DNA of 64,000 bases from Nymphaea colorata (lineage: Eukaryota > Streptophyta > Magnoliopsida > Nymphaeales > Nymphaeaceae), in NCBI RefSeq assembly GCF_008831285.2, contig NC_045144.1:8843886-8907885 (forward strand), written 5' to 3'. The notes below the pieces were generated by a model. It was not told the DNA's origin, made no database searches, and saw only the letters and a program-made list of their open reading frames with translations. Position numbers and translations under genes: made by a program. Positions 22,460-33,228 of the stretch are shown piece by piece. Each line of letters begins with the position of its first letter. Within the stretch, counting starts at the first letter, position 1.

Positions 22460-23205
22460 CTGCTTGGGAATATGCCCGTCTTCTTGTCACTGCACAATTC
22501 TGTTATGCAATTTAACTTGTGTAAGAATCAGAAACAGTGTCCAAGTAATAAAAAAAGTAGAATGGCTTCAAAAAGCTGCACAACCACAATTCTGAACAAC
22601 AGGTAGAATGCTCAGTTTATTGACAACCATTCAGTTTGTATTTGATAGTTCACAGCTGATCAATTGTGCGCATTGAATGGTGCTTAGTGATCAACAGTGA
22701 AGAGAAAAAGTAGACAGTACTGTTCCTAGGAGGGTTCCAGCTGCTTGGTCGGTAGGGGAGGAGCTGGGCTCTGGCTCCCAAGGGACATCAAGAAAACACA
22801 CGGACTTTATAGGGAATTATAACCAGCCTGCAAAATAGATTTCATCAATTTGCTTGAATGATAATGCGACTACCAAGCTACAGAGATTGACCGTACACGG
22901 TATGAACTAATTCAAATGAGTCTCCCAAAGTCATCAAAATGACAGTGTGCTTGAGATGAAGAGCTTGGTTTTGAGCTTCACATTAATTGCTCTTTTTCGA
23001 GCTTCTTCATGCTTGGTCGTAGCATTTTCAGACAATATCGACAAAGTTCTTACAGTAAAGCATCATTCACAACAAGAAACGCCACAATGTGAGAGAGAGA
23101 GAGAAACACAAGGAGGGTGAAAACCGTGGCTGATTAAGCATTTTTCCATGCTCACTGATAAGCCTGCTAGGCTGCAGGGAAGTTGAAAGCAGATGAGGAT
23201 GGGCA

Positions 23206-23289
<84 letters not shown>

Positions 23290-23559
23290 CACGCAGAATC
23301 AAGAAAATGCCTCCATCTCAGACACATGTTCAGGTTCCTCTTCCAAACGGAAACCAATTCGCTGATAGAGGGCTCCAGGGAGCTGTTCGGCTCAGTTTTA
23401 ATCTTGGCCGTCGGTGTCGCGCGGCAGAGCCAAGTCGAGATGGGCGTGTTGACCGTGATGTAACCAATTCAAACGCGTTATCTTGGATATGACGTTCATT
23501 TGACTGGAATAAACGCCGGAAATTGCATCGCCACGACGGCGGCGGCGAGGCGGTCGAAC
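22460..23559. other. Spacer between CRR7-like and RUS-like fragments
   Basis: The two fragments are head to head, so this spacer would have held the first CRR7 exon and both promoters. No exon could be recognised. It contains a compound TC/CA microsatellite at 23,209-23,288. Confidence 0.45.
23209..23288. repeat. Compound (TC)n(CA)n microsatellite
   Basis: About 41 bp of TC dinucleotides followed directly by about 39 bp of CA dinucleotides. Long Arg/Glu or Cys/Val frames across it are repeat artefacts. Confidence 0.95.
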
Positions 23560-25164
23560 ATGGCGGAGATCTCCATGAACGAGTGGACTGGCTTATCCAG
23601 GAGTTTCACCAGAACTGCCACTTTAAGCGCGAGCTCTTCCTCCTTCTCTTTTCGCAGGCGAGCTTCCGATTATCATGCCTCACCCTTATCTTTAACTCTT
23701 CTTTACGATTCTTCTTCTTCCATTATGTTTTCCTGCTAATTTCGTCGTGATGCTTTCCTTGATAATTCATCCCTGAAGCATTTGAGTTACATTGCGTGTC
23801 GGTTGCAGGAACGCCGATCGGTTCAGCGAGGCAAGGTCGACGATCGGTCAGGCATTGGTTCCCGAGGTAAAGACGAAGCTTTTCTTTCTGGTTCTTTCCC
23901 TTAAATTTTCCTTGAATTGCTAAGGCTTCTTTTCTCAAATTAAACGTTTACTTTTTCCCTTAACGTGAATAGAATGGAAATATCTTCTCGTATTTTCCGT
24001 AATTCGTTTGCTTAATGGGTAAAAAATCGGAATCTTTTGGTTTATCCCGTACGTTTGATGGTAGATTTAGGATTTTATGGTCTTCCCATGCTATTTATTG
24101 TTTGACTTATTTCTCTTCTTCTACTACTACTACGACTGCTACTATACTACTACTAGCACCATCGTCTTTTTTCCCTTAACGAGCAAATAACAAAAGCTGT
24201 ATTTCTATTTGACGAAACCATAACTTGTAGCTGGATATGATTTCCATATCCTTGTGTTCGTATAGTTGTATTTGCTTCTAATAGTAATCTTTCCCTACTG
24301 AAATGGTGATGACGAACAGATTGTTGCTAACATGGTTCCTAGCCTTTGCAAAAAAGAAATCTTTCCCTAAAGAAAATTCTTCTGATCTCTTTGATATTTC
24401 ACAAGTAGCCTTCCAGATGAGTCGTCAAATTGGTTTCCTTTTTTCTTTTATGCAGGAAATCGTATTGATTTCTTTTTTGCTTGTTCGGTCTTGGGTCATG
24501 TTGAAGGTCCCAAGGTCACTTTCTTTTTGCTGCTACTTTGTGTGAGAATAATGGTCACTGTTATAAGGTGCTAATATCTGCAGTTGCTGATGAAGATATC
24601 ACTAATCTGTTTCATTTGAGATGGAAACTTATAATAAAACTATCAGTCTGCCAAGTGCTTATGTTGGATAAGATAAACCTTATCTATGACAGATAAAATG
24701 TTATGGGAAATGAGCAAGTGATAAACAGACAATGACACCTGGCCGTATATATACAGGTGGGTTTAGCTCACTAACATCACCTGGCCATTGGTTTTCAACT
24801 TTTCATGAATACTAACCTAGTCGATGAAAGAACAAGCTTGGATAGAGATGATGGGTTGGGATTACCAAGATCATGGAGAAACAAGACTATGGGACTTCTA
24901 CTGCTGATCCTGTATGCATGGCATAAGTCTAGTTGATGATACTACAACCTTGATTTAGACTAGTAATTATGACAGTGAAGATCTATGTATTTATGTGTGC
25001 ATGTGTGTTAGTATGCATTTAAACCTGCAAGTGTGAACCATCTACTTATATTCAATTCTTGTTTTATTGTTGATAGTTTTCTAATTCATGATTTCCCTAA
25101 CGCATTGTTAAGTGCTATCGGAGTTGGTGAGAAAAAGGCCACTGTCCTTGGTGCTACATTTCAG
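23560..25164 (+). pseudogene. ROOT UVB SENSITIVE 3-like (DUF647) partial gene
   Basis: Three pieces match a RUS/DUF647 protein, nearest to RUS3 as I remember it. Exon 1 (23,560-23,726) starts MAEISMNEWTGLSRSF and is Ser-rich, like the RUS3 N-terminus. Exon 2 (23,809-23,866) encodes NADRFSEARSTIGQALVPE and is bounded by TTGCAG and GAG|GTAAAG; an 82-bp GT-AG intron separates them in matching phase. A later exon (25,102-25,164) encodes ALLSAIGVGEKKATVLGATF, a strongly conserved DUF647 block, with a donor CAG|GTGATA. The expected acceptor AG before it is AAC, and the exon between (around SVTPDY to TMLSTQ) and all downstream exons are not found. It is therefore probably a truncated pseudogene. DUF647 proteins act in UV-B/auxin-related root signalling in Arabidopsis (RUS1/RUS2). 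Identity rests on recognition, not a search. Confidence 0.6.
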
Positions 25165-25743
25165 GTGATAAGATCTCTCTTCTGTCGTATTCATGATTTT
25201 TCATATGTGTTCATCGTTGGATTTATTTGTGTAGAGTCGTAGACAAATGCTAGAGTTTCAAAGTGTCAACCATATGGAAGATGACTTCAATATTTCTATA
25301 GGATACCACAGTGTTTTCTGGAACAACAGTTTATATCTTCTAGTTTTATTCCTTGTTGTCATGGTAAAGTTACAAATTGTAGATGAGTTAAGGTATAAGC
25401 AAGTCATGATACTTGACAGAGTAATCTTTTATAACTGTCAGATGTAATTGTTGTGCAGCATGCCAGCATGGTTTCTATATTTTTTGTGTACACTTCAAAT
25501 TACTTGTTAAAAGCAATTCAACCATTTTAGAAGCTATTTGAAACATTGGAATTAGGATTTTTATACGAAGCTATTTGCACATAACAAGAAGAAAGACTTT
25601 TCCTCCTTTCCCGTTTTTTGTTCCCTCGGTTTTTCTCCAAGGTCCCTTCCCTCAATCGGTTAGAATATTAGAAAGGTGATGCATTATTCCGGAAAAAAGA
25701 ATCACTGGAGACAGGTAGCAGACAGCTTCTCCTCCTCAGAGCT

Positions 25744-25926
25744 CGTTTGATGCACAGGAAGAATTTAACGCGGTAAATTTACCACGGTAAATTTTTCTGA
25801 AAAAATTTACAGGATGAAATTTCTCCCTTTTCCAATTTGAAGCCCTGTTTGATGCACAGGAAGAATTTAACGTGGTAAATTTAACCCTGTTTGATGCACA
25901 TGAAGAATTTAATGTGGTAAATGTTA
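25744..25926. repeat. Three GTTTGATGCACAGGAAGAATTTAA-type repeats
   Basis: The block TTTGATGCACAGGAAGAATT followed by TAACG(C/T)GGTAAATTTA occurs at about 25,748, 25,853 and 25,889. A palindromic CGGTAAATTTACC lies in the first copy. The word CCTGTTTGATGC recurs at 27,237 with the palindrome cluster, so these may be parts of one MITE-like family. Confidence 0.65.
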
Positions 25927-25927
25927 T

Positions 25928-26212
25928 TTAGTGAAGTATAAAACATTCCAAAACATCATAATCTGGCGTAAGCCTCACATATGCTTTCTTTGTTCCGTCA
26001 AGCCTGTATAGCGAATCAAAGAGAAGGCATACAATTCAGACAAGCTTTCACCAGTTACAATAACCAGAAATGTAGCAATTGGAACAATGAGATGAGAGAA
26101 AATGGAGGCACTGGTAAAGCTGGTAAAGCATCTCACCTGACCAACGTGTTGACCTTCTTTGCTGCCTGGCCTGTGTTGACCTGAGCCTTTGCATCAGGTT
26201 TCTTAGCAGGAG
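25928..26212 (-). pseudogene. Ribosomal protein uL23 (RPL23A) pseudogene with internal deletion
   Basis: Exon a (26,137-26,212, minus) encodes PAKKPDAKAQVNTGQAAKK then VNTLVR. A 133-bp intron with GT...AG ends follows (26,004-26,136). Exon b (25,928-26,003) encodes LDGTKKAYVRLTPDYDVL and then leaves the family sequence. The KKVNTLVR and DGTKKAYVRLTPDYD blocks are the conserved C-terminus of cytosolic 60S protein L23a, and PAKKPDAKAQ is its N-terminus. About 85-90 central residues of a ~154-residue protein are missing, joined between TGQA and KKVNTLVR. The C-terminus is lost by an apparent one-base insertion, ending in TAA at 25,928-25,930. It retains an intron, so it is not a processed copy. 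uL23 binds 25S rRNA near the exit tunnel; this copy could not fold as such. Confidence 0.8.
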
Positions 26213-26760
26213 CTGTACGCAGAAATTTCAAATTACCAGCAAGGAACATGAAGTAGAGAGGGAGACACAAGCTATAACTAGTATACTACAAACTTAAACT
26301 ACAATATGTAGTGCAAAGAAATGAATTGCACATCAACTCAGATACAACATGGACATACTTTTTGCAGGAGCAATTCTATCACAAATTGGCTACCTCAGAA
26401 GTGCTACCTGCAAAAGGGCAACAGGTTAAGATGACAACAAATTATAAACATAAGATCAGACAACAAATTCCTAGTGATGACATTCAAACTCTACTAAGAA
26501 GGGTCAACAAAATAATAACAATTCGATTCACTCGAGCACATCAAGGCAATTTAATAACTAATGAACTTGGGAATGTACAACTGCTTCTAAAATGCAACGA
26601 TACATATACTCAGAACTGATATAATATGCAGAGATTAAAAGAATGGATTGAGCAAGGAAAACGTAATCCCAATAAATGAACAATGACGGAAAACATAATC
26701 CCAAATACCCTAAGAAAATCAAAACGCAAATCCCCACCTCCAAAGCGGAGAAAAATCAGA

Positions 26761-26925
26761 CAACGAGAGCAAGAGAGACAGAGAAAAAAAATTTGGGCAT
26801 TTCTTGGGCGGAACGGCGACTGTGGCGTTGACGATCCTCCAAATATATCGCAAGAGAGAAAGGGAGACAACGAGAGCAAGAGAGACAAATAAAAAAAATT
26901 TGGGCGTTTCTTGAGCGGAGGGAGA
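26761..26925. repeat. Tandem duplication, offset ~108 bp
   Basis: CAACGAGAGCAAGAGAGACA followed by an A-run, TTTGGGC(A/G)TTTCTTG(G/A)GCGGA occurs at 26,761 and 26,869. Long minus-strand frames of up to 171 codons cross this Ser/Leu/Pro-rich area, but they look low complexity and match nothing I recognise. Confidence 0.75.
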
Positions 26926-27129
26926 CAACGAAACCTTACTTGAGCGGCGACTGTGGGTTGTAGAACCGGGGGAGGAGTGGAGCAGCGACGGCGGAGCGGT
27001 GATGCTGAGAGCGGCGATGGCGGAGGAGCGACGGTGAGAGGGGCGATGCCTCTGGTGCGATGGTGAGAAGGCAAGAATGCGAGGGAGAAGAAGCTGCGGG
27101 GGGAGGGCGTTCGGGGTGAAAGCATTGTC

Positions 27130-27281
27130 GAGCGGGTGAAATTTCACCCGCTCAAAAGTTCGAGCTCGCAGTTCGGACTTTCGAGCGAGTGAAATTTCAC
27201 CCGCTCCTTTTTACATTAAACGGGTGAAATTTCACCCTGTTTGATGCTTGTTTTGTCGGGCGGGTTAAATTTCACCCGCCC
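27130..27281. repeat. Cluster of four ~16-24 bp palindromes
   Basis: The core GCGGGTGAAATTTCACCCGC is a perfect palindrome (27,132-27,151; it extends 2 bp each side). Near copies lie at 27,183-27,206 (one mismatched pair), 27,223-27,238 (16-bp perfect core) and 27,258-27,281 (one mismatched pair). Confidence 0.9.
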
Positions 27282-27331
27282 ATACAAATTTCAACCGCTC
27301 TATCGACTTTTTCTGGGCAATCAAACAGGCC
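27236..27331. mobile_element. Short MITE-like inverted-repeat unit
   Basis: CCCTGTTTGAT at 27,236 and ATCAAACAGG at 27,320 are inverted and enclose ~95 bp containing the last palindrome. Ends of the type GGGCCTGTTTG are common in plant PIF/Harbinger-type MITEs, but I see no clear TAA/TTA duplication. Confidence 0.4.
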
Positions 27332-27580
27332 CCCAACGAGAGCGTGACAAAAGTGGCAGCGATGGCCGTATCATCCGGCAACCACCCTCCAGCAGGGATT
27401 CGTTTTGTAGCATGGGTGGCAGATGGTGGGTCGAAGTTCATGGATGCCATGAGCAAAATGGCAGCGGTCGCTGTAGAGGCATTCCTCCTCTGCTACCACT
27501 TGTTGCACAGCTCGGTCTTCATTCCCGGTCGAAGCGCGAACCCTCTGCGTCGTTATTGACACCATGCGCACACAGCCAAA
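27303..27580 (-). pseudogene. Tandem CCCH zinc-finger domain fragment
   Basis: Minus-strand reading gives KTELCNKW, then in another frame EECLYSDRCHFAHGIHELRP, then CHPCYKTNPCWRVVAG, a stop, and YGHRCHFCHAL. This is the plant tandem CCCH signature (C-X8-C-X5-C-X3-H twice, linked by a HELRPVIRHPRYKT-like spacer) of the AtC3H14/15-related RNA-binding group. In finger 1 the first two cysteine codons are 23 rather than 24 nt apart, a one-base deletion that shifts the frame. In finger 2 about four residues including one cysteine are gone and a TGA stands in their place. It is probably the C-terminal half of the same broken gene whose N-terminal half lies at 29.5-30.3 kb on the same strand. Confidence 0.8.
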
Positions 27581-28009
27581 CACCAACCTTACCTGTTAAT
27601 GGCCAAATCAAATTAAGGTGTACCATTAAATGAAACGAGAAGCCAGCCTAACCAAATATTCGTATGCGTCAGTCACGGAATACGTGGAAATTCCTATCGA
27701 CGTACTAACACTGTGAGCCTGCCACCCACGGCAGGACCTAGAGGCCAAACTGTCCTATCCAGTCATGAGGAAGGAGACCAGAGGAAGAAAGAATGAGAAG
27801 ATGATCTTCAATCATTTTCAGTTTTATGGTGTCTCTCTCTCGAGTTAAAATTTTCTTTGCCATCCGCCATTTCACATGATCGACGGTCAATGGTGCTAAC
27901 GATGCTTATTGATAGAGTTATTGATCATCAAGTTTATCATGAGGTTGATGATTTCATTGCATGTGAAACCTACCTGTTATGCGTTATGTTGGAAACACTT
28001 CCTTCAAAT

Positions 28010-28370
28010 GTATTGAACCTTGCACTTAGATCTAAAAATGCTCTACGGAAGAATTGGTTGATCTCAACAACGCGAGCTCAAGGTGATGCTGGTTGTTATT
28101 TTTTAGGTGTCCATATCCATGTGCATATTTCTATTTGTGATGAATATTTGTATGTCCATGTTATTGCAAGGTGAATGTCACTGAGTAGTTGTGATCCTTT
28201 GTTGTCTATACATCTTTTTTGTTTTATTTCTTCATCTTTTTTTATATTTGTTATTCTGATGATAAAGAAAATAACTTTTTTGTATATTTTTTTGAAAAAA
28301 ATTGAACGTCATATATTCTTGGCATAAAAAGTAAAAAAAAAGTAAGAAAATGCTAAAAAACATATATAAT
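28010..28370. repeat. Dispersed repeat R1, copy 2
   Basis: Direct copy of 12,300-12,600, here with a ~70-bp extra stretch near 28,190-28,280. The open frame at 27,857-28,174 crosses it but has no recognisable domain. Confidence 0.75.
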
Positions 28371-28589
28371 AAAAATTCAAGACTATTAGATTATGTGAAG
28401 TTCGGTCCTATGACTACATCTGTAATATAATATTGAAATTTTTTTACTTTAATTATTGGTAGTTTAAAGACTAAAACCCTTTTCTTTTGCTTAACAACAA
28501 ACTCCGTTAGATCAAATTTGTACTTCTATCACTTAAGGGTGTATTCAAGACAGATACAATACAGGAACAATTAAGAATTTATTCAAAAT

Positions 28590-29150
28590 GAAGAAAATAT
28601 TGCTGAAGTCTTTTTCATAGAGTTGCATGTATCAAAAGGCGTATCCTTATATTCAATTTGAGGGAGCTCAGCAAGGACACGAGCCCTAAATTCCTTGGCT
28701 TAAGAAAAGTCTTCTTTCACTTTTGCAACTAAAGCCCAACAAAGATCACTTCAAACTTGCAGAACTATCGAACCTTTGTAACTCTTCTACAGTAATCCTT
28801 TTGCTTTTCTTCGAATATTGAAAAATTCTTCCCGAAAATATTTTAATTCACATGTTTATTGATGCATTAGCTAGTATTTTTGTAATATTGCTTGTTAAAG
28901 TTTTTAATTTTTGAAGCCTTGTTATTCAAACAACCTCTACTGCTCAAACCATCTTGTGATGCGAAAAATAGCCAACTACCTCTATAGCTGAATAAATGGT
29001 CTTTTTTTTTTTTTTGCGTCAAAACAATGGCGTCATGGCCATTCGTGCAAATTCTTTGAATTGCTTTCCTTTTTCTTCCTTCCTATCTAAACAAATTTTG
29101 TAATAGGTTCTTTACTTCGCTTTCTTTTCTATCATTAATCTCTTCTTGAT
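28590..29150. repeat. Dispersed repeat R2, uninterrupted copy
   Basis: Matches 31,600-31,700 joined to 36,850-37,445 (the copy split by the hAT element). Shared blocks include ATATTGCTGAAG, GAGTTG(C/T)ATGTATCAAAAGGC, TTAATTCACATGTTTATTGA and GCGTCATGGCCATTCGTGCA. No coding region. Confidence 0.85.
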
Positions 29151-29479
29151 ATTGTAAGCACATATTATTCATTATTGCATCTTGTTGTGCTGCGAATATC
29201 GTCGTCAAAATCTTCTGACGTTAGCGTCAACCCCAGGACTCAGGTCAGATAATTTTCAAATCCAATAGGGCAATCAAGCGTGATAGAATTGTTTAAATAG
29301 TCTTAACTATTTTACGTCTTTGTTTTTAATAAATATATCAATTAGTGAAATTTATTTAATTATTAATAATTTATTATTTCAAAGATAGTCCTCAATTTTT
29401 TTAAGATTTTACTTTATAAAGTAGCACAACGTATGGTCGGCGCTGCCCACCTCTCCACTTGATTTGATTAGGAAAGGAG

Positions 29480-30285
29480 GAGGAGGTTGGCGCTTGGATG
29501 TCAATCGGTGGCAGCTAAAGGGGCATTAGAGATGTAGGAAATTGAGGCATCACCCTTCCCTCCCCTGGCAGTAAAGGGCACCAAATAAGCAACCGTCGTG
29601 GAGAGTGGACTCGGCTGGGGGTGATTCGAGATTCTCCCGCCTCTGCCTGGCTCATTTTCAGGAATATTCTTTTGGGAAGAGCGATGCGGTCATGCCACTC
29701 GTGCATTATCGATGGCGGGAGGATACTCGAAGCTCAGCACGCTCGTTGGACTGTTGGCCGTCAATCCGGCAGGAAGCCCTCTTGAGCCGCTCGAATTCAG
29801 CGATTAAAGGATCAAAAGAGAGGCCGGGATAAGTGAGGTATCCTTGACTCCACAACGAGCTGTTGAACGTGCCGAGCCTCCGGCTGAGATCGGCGTTTGC
29901 GTCCCGAAGCCTTACGTTTTCGTCCCGCAGAGCAGCAGCCTCCATGTTCTCCTTCCGAAGCTTCACGTTTTCCTCCGGAAGCATCACACTCACTTCCCCA
30001 GTTTTCATGGCTGCCTCTGGAAGCACTACATTCTCCTCCCTAAGCATCACTCTCTTCCCCCGTTTTCCTGGCTGCCTCCCGATGCTTAAAAACCTGCCTC
30101 TCGGCCATCTCCTTGTGGTTGAAAATTAACCGAGTCAGAGCCAGGGGGCTCATCTCCTCTTGCCGCGGAGAAGTGGGCTTCGGGGCGACGGTAATGACGG
30201 TGCTGTGCCCTGGGGTACGGGCCGCACCGCTGCTTGAACTGTTTGTTGGATGCATCGTTTGTGGTTTCCTCAGCGGAACTTGCAA
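29480..30285 (-). pseudogene. N-terminal half of a plant CCCH zinc-finger gene
   Basis: The minus-strand frame from ~30,285 encodes a Ser/Pro-rich start and SPLALTRLIFNHKEMAERQ. It then shifts frame into a charged coiled-coil stretch (LREENVVLPEA, LPEENVKLRKEN, LRDENVRLRDANADLSRRL), and in a further frame shows IALPKRIF and LKMSQAEAGESR near 29,620-29,690. This order (helical EALRREN/RVANRDL-like segment, then LPKSIS...YLK) is that of the N-terminal half of C3H14/15-like tandem CCCH proteins. A ~63-bp tandem duplication (29,979-30,078) repeats the coiled-coil start, and its first unit is 2 bp short, which breaks the frame. The zinc-finger half lies ~1.9 kb downstream at 27.3-27.6 kb, separated by repeats R1 and R2. 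Confidence 0.65.
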
Positions 30286-31590
30286 TGCATTGACCGGTTA
30301 TATATGTTCGTCGTTCGATTATTACATTCATTAGAGGAGATTAAGGACCGACAGTTTCCTCAAGAAACGGAAGTTAACTCCCACGAACAAAGGGAAAAAC
30401 GGCAGAAAATCATACCTGAACCAAGGGCGTCTTTAAAACCCAAAACATGATTCGCGGTCATGCTTCGCAAAAGAAAGCCAAGGAAAAACCACAGACGAAA
30501 AGAAAGCAAAGGCATTTCAGTGCTTCAACAACGACGCACTGGAAAAATCCAAAAACTTCAACGATTTTTAGAGTCAAAACACTAAACACAAAAAAAAGTT
30601 CCAAATTTCCCATTCTTCTTCCTGTTTAGTAATAACAGTTCTTAAAGCACACAGAAAACAACCGAATAAAAACACCAGCACACAAAGCAAAGTAAAACAA
30701 CGAGAGAGAGAGAGAGAGAGAGAGAGTGCGAGCAACAATTAATGGCTTCAGGGAAACAAAGCTCCTAAATCGTGTAGCACTCCTGCTCCTTCTCCTGCTC
30801 TCCTGATCTTCAGAAGCTAAGCTTTGGAGCGTTTGATCCAAGGGAGGCGGAGGCTATTGGAGTCATCACAAAATTTTAAATATGCCACTAAGATCAAGAT
30901 ATCCATGCTAAGACATGCCTCATTCAACTTCAACCTCTCCTCTCAAGTTTTCAAACCCAAATTTAATGGAAAAGGTATTCTTTTCTCTTCAGAAGATTCT
31001 TGCAATGACATCGACTAGAATGCGGTCCGATGGTTGCAAGAATGAAATGGAAGGATCAGTTTGAAGAGTCGAAATGAAGAGCAGGGAATGATGTTCAATT
31101 TCGGATCCACTGTTTAATGGATCTGTGGCATAATTGAGTCTGGCCTTAATCTGACCCAATGAGCACTTTTTTTCATTTTACTAGGGAGGGTGTTGAGTAA
31201 ATTTCTTATGCCTATGACCATTCATCATTTTGCATTTGATTCCTCACGGTTGTCAGATTTGAACTCAAATCCATGATACCTGAAACTCATAGAACTCCTA
31301 TATTTCAGCGTCTACTGCTAATGGGGATTTAAGTCCACACTTTAACGTAAAAAGCATGGATCTGAAATCGAAGTTGAGAGGGGAGGAGGGTGGAGACGAG
31401 TTGCACTTGACCACCGTGGATCTCAGAAATCCGATGTTGGGAGGGTGGGGAGAGTATCTTAGATCCTCAATAGTCAAGTTATCTGAGATCATTGTAGATC
31501 TGAGATCCATGAACACAATATTAATTTAACTTGATAAAATGAAACTTACTTTTGATGGTAATTATATGTGTTTTTAGCCAAGTGAAAAGT
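30286..31590. other. Upstream flank of the CCCH pseudogene; no gene seen
   Basis: Includes a GA microsatellite at about 30,700-30,726, which in plants often lies in 5' untranslated or promoter regions, here ~420 bp upstream of the likely start of the CCCH gene. 31,300-31,515 has GC-richer unique sequence without a recognised domain. Confidence 0.4.
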
Positions 31591-31599
31591 ATCAAAACT

Positions 31600-31723
31600 T
31601 ATATATTGCCGAAGAAATATTGCTGAAGTTTTTCCATAGAGTTGTATGTATCAAAAGGCGTCTCTCTATTTCAATTTCCTAGAGAAAACATTAATATTCC
31701 TGCATAATCACAATTTACCATCC
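31600..31723. repeat. Dispersed repeat R2, left part of split copy
   Basis: Aligns with 28,590-28,660 (ATATTGCTGAAG...ATGTATCAAAAGGCGT). The rest of this copy continues at 36,848 on the other side of the hAT element. Confidence 0.7.
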
Positions 31724-32017
31724 CCAACAACTAGGCCTGGGCCGCCGTCGGGTACCCGGTACCCGGCCCGACTCGGGCCCGGGCCTTGAAATAAGAATTA
31801 ACGGGCCGATTTTTACTGAGCCCGACCCAGCACGGTAATATTCGGGTCGGGCCCGGGTGTCACACTTCGTTCGTCGGGGGCCCGAGAAGCCCAACAAACG
31901 TTAGGGACTTAGGGTTTTTTTTTGTTAAGTTCGTAACGACGGTTGATGGATGCTCTCACTTTCTCGCGCCTTTGTTCCTCTCTTCAACTCATCGCGCTGC
32001 TCAACACCGGTGATAGG

Positions 32018-32420
32018 TCAAATCTCCCTCTCTACCTCACTTGTTTCTTTATGTCCTCTTGCTGACGCTCATGGTCTCACCCTTGATTTCTGTCGTTTTC
32101 TCCTTGCCAGACAACTGCAGCCCGAACATCCTAGAGGCCACCAGCATCTATCACCACTTGAATAAAGTGCATCTTTGAGGTTACTTTTGTTTTCTTCTCC
32201 ATTGACTCATTGGTAGTAGCTGCAACCGAAACCCTTTCTGCCGATAGCCACTCGGAGCGCACTGAACAAGTCAAATCTCCCTCTCTACCTCTCATTTTTT
32301 TATGTCCTCTCGCTGACTCTCACCCTCGATTTCTCGTGTTCTCTTTTCCTCCTTGCTGGACAACTGCAGCCCGAACGTCCTAGAGGCCACCAGCATCTGT
32401 CACCATGCATCTTTGAGGTT
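32018..32420. repeat. Tandem duplication inside hAT, ~252 bp offset
   Basis: GTCAAATCTCCCTCTCTACC starts copies at 32,018 and 32,270; both continue through ACAACTGCAGCCCGAAC(A/G)TCCTAGAGGCC and CATCTTTGAGGTTACT. No reading frame recognised. Confidence 0.8.
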
Positions 32421-33228
32421 ACTCTTTATTTCTCTCATTCTATGTACGTTTTCTTCTCTAGTGACCCAAATTTAATGGATTACCTGTCCCAAAACCATCA
32501 CAATATTAAATATGAACTCTCACATTACATGGGCATTGGGCATAATATTCCAACATTTCATCATGATACTTCAAGTAGTAGCAGAGTAGGAATTTTTTTG
32601 CTGAGAGGCACTAATACATAATAACTGTCATGGGAACTTGAGCTGTTTCTAGTTTGTCAATTTAGTTTGTGCAAGTTGCAGTGAAGAAAATTTATCTGAT
32701 TGATCCTAACAGATACCAACAGCAAATCTGTTTGGATTCACAAAGATCATGAATTAATTTCTGTAGCATTTCATGTCTTTCTTTATGTCTATAATAATAG
32801 GATGTTTTTTCATGGCCAAAAGCATAACAAAATAAGAAATTGGAGGATTGTGACTCCTGATCCAGACTTATCCCAGTTAACAGATGTTAAGTTTTCGAGT
32901 TCCTAAATTGGTTTCCAATTCTATTAATTTCCTGTAATCCAAACATTAGAAACCAGAATGGATGCTTCTGATGGAAGAATCAACACAGTAGGCCATTATG
33001 GTATCAAATTTGTTACCTCCACTGTTCCTGGCAAAGGCTTTTGGGTCTGCTGACAATCCTGCTGTGTCCCATCCATAGTCCCCAGGGAACTCTCCAGTCA
33101 GGTAAGATGACATCTGTGCTGAGAAGGGACCCAGGTACTTTACCCAGTTTGGGCCATACCACAGCTTATTTCCCTATCATCATACGAAGGGAAAAATATG
33201 GTCTTAGCGAACGTAGAAAATTCAACAT

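Noticed and set aside
23063-23357. Frames of 79-99 codons with poly-Cys/Val, Arg/Glu or Leu/Ser/Thr/His runs
   Set aside because: They are translations of the TC/CA microsatellite.
26610-27147. Frames of 171 and 142 codons on the minus strand
   Set aside because: Ser/Pro/Leu-rich low-complexity products over a tandem duplication; no start context, domain or homologue recognised.
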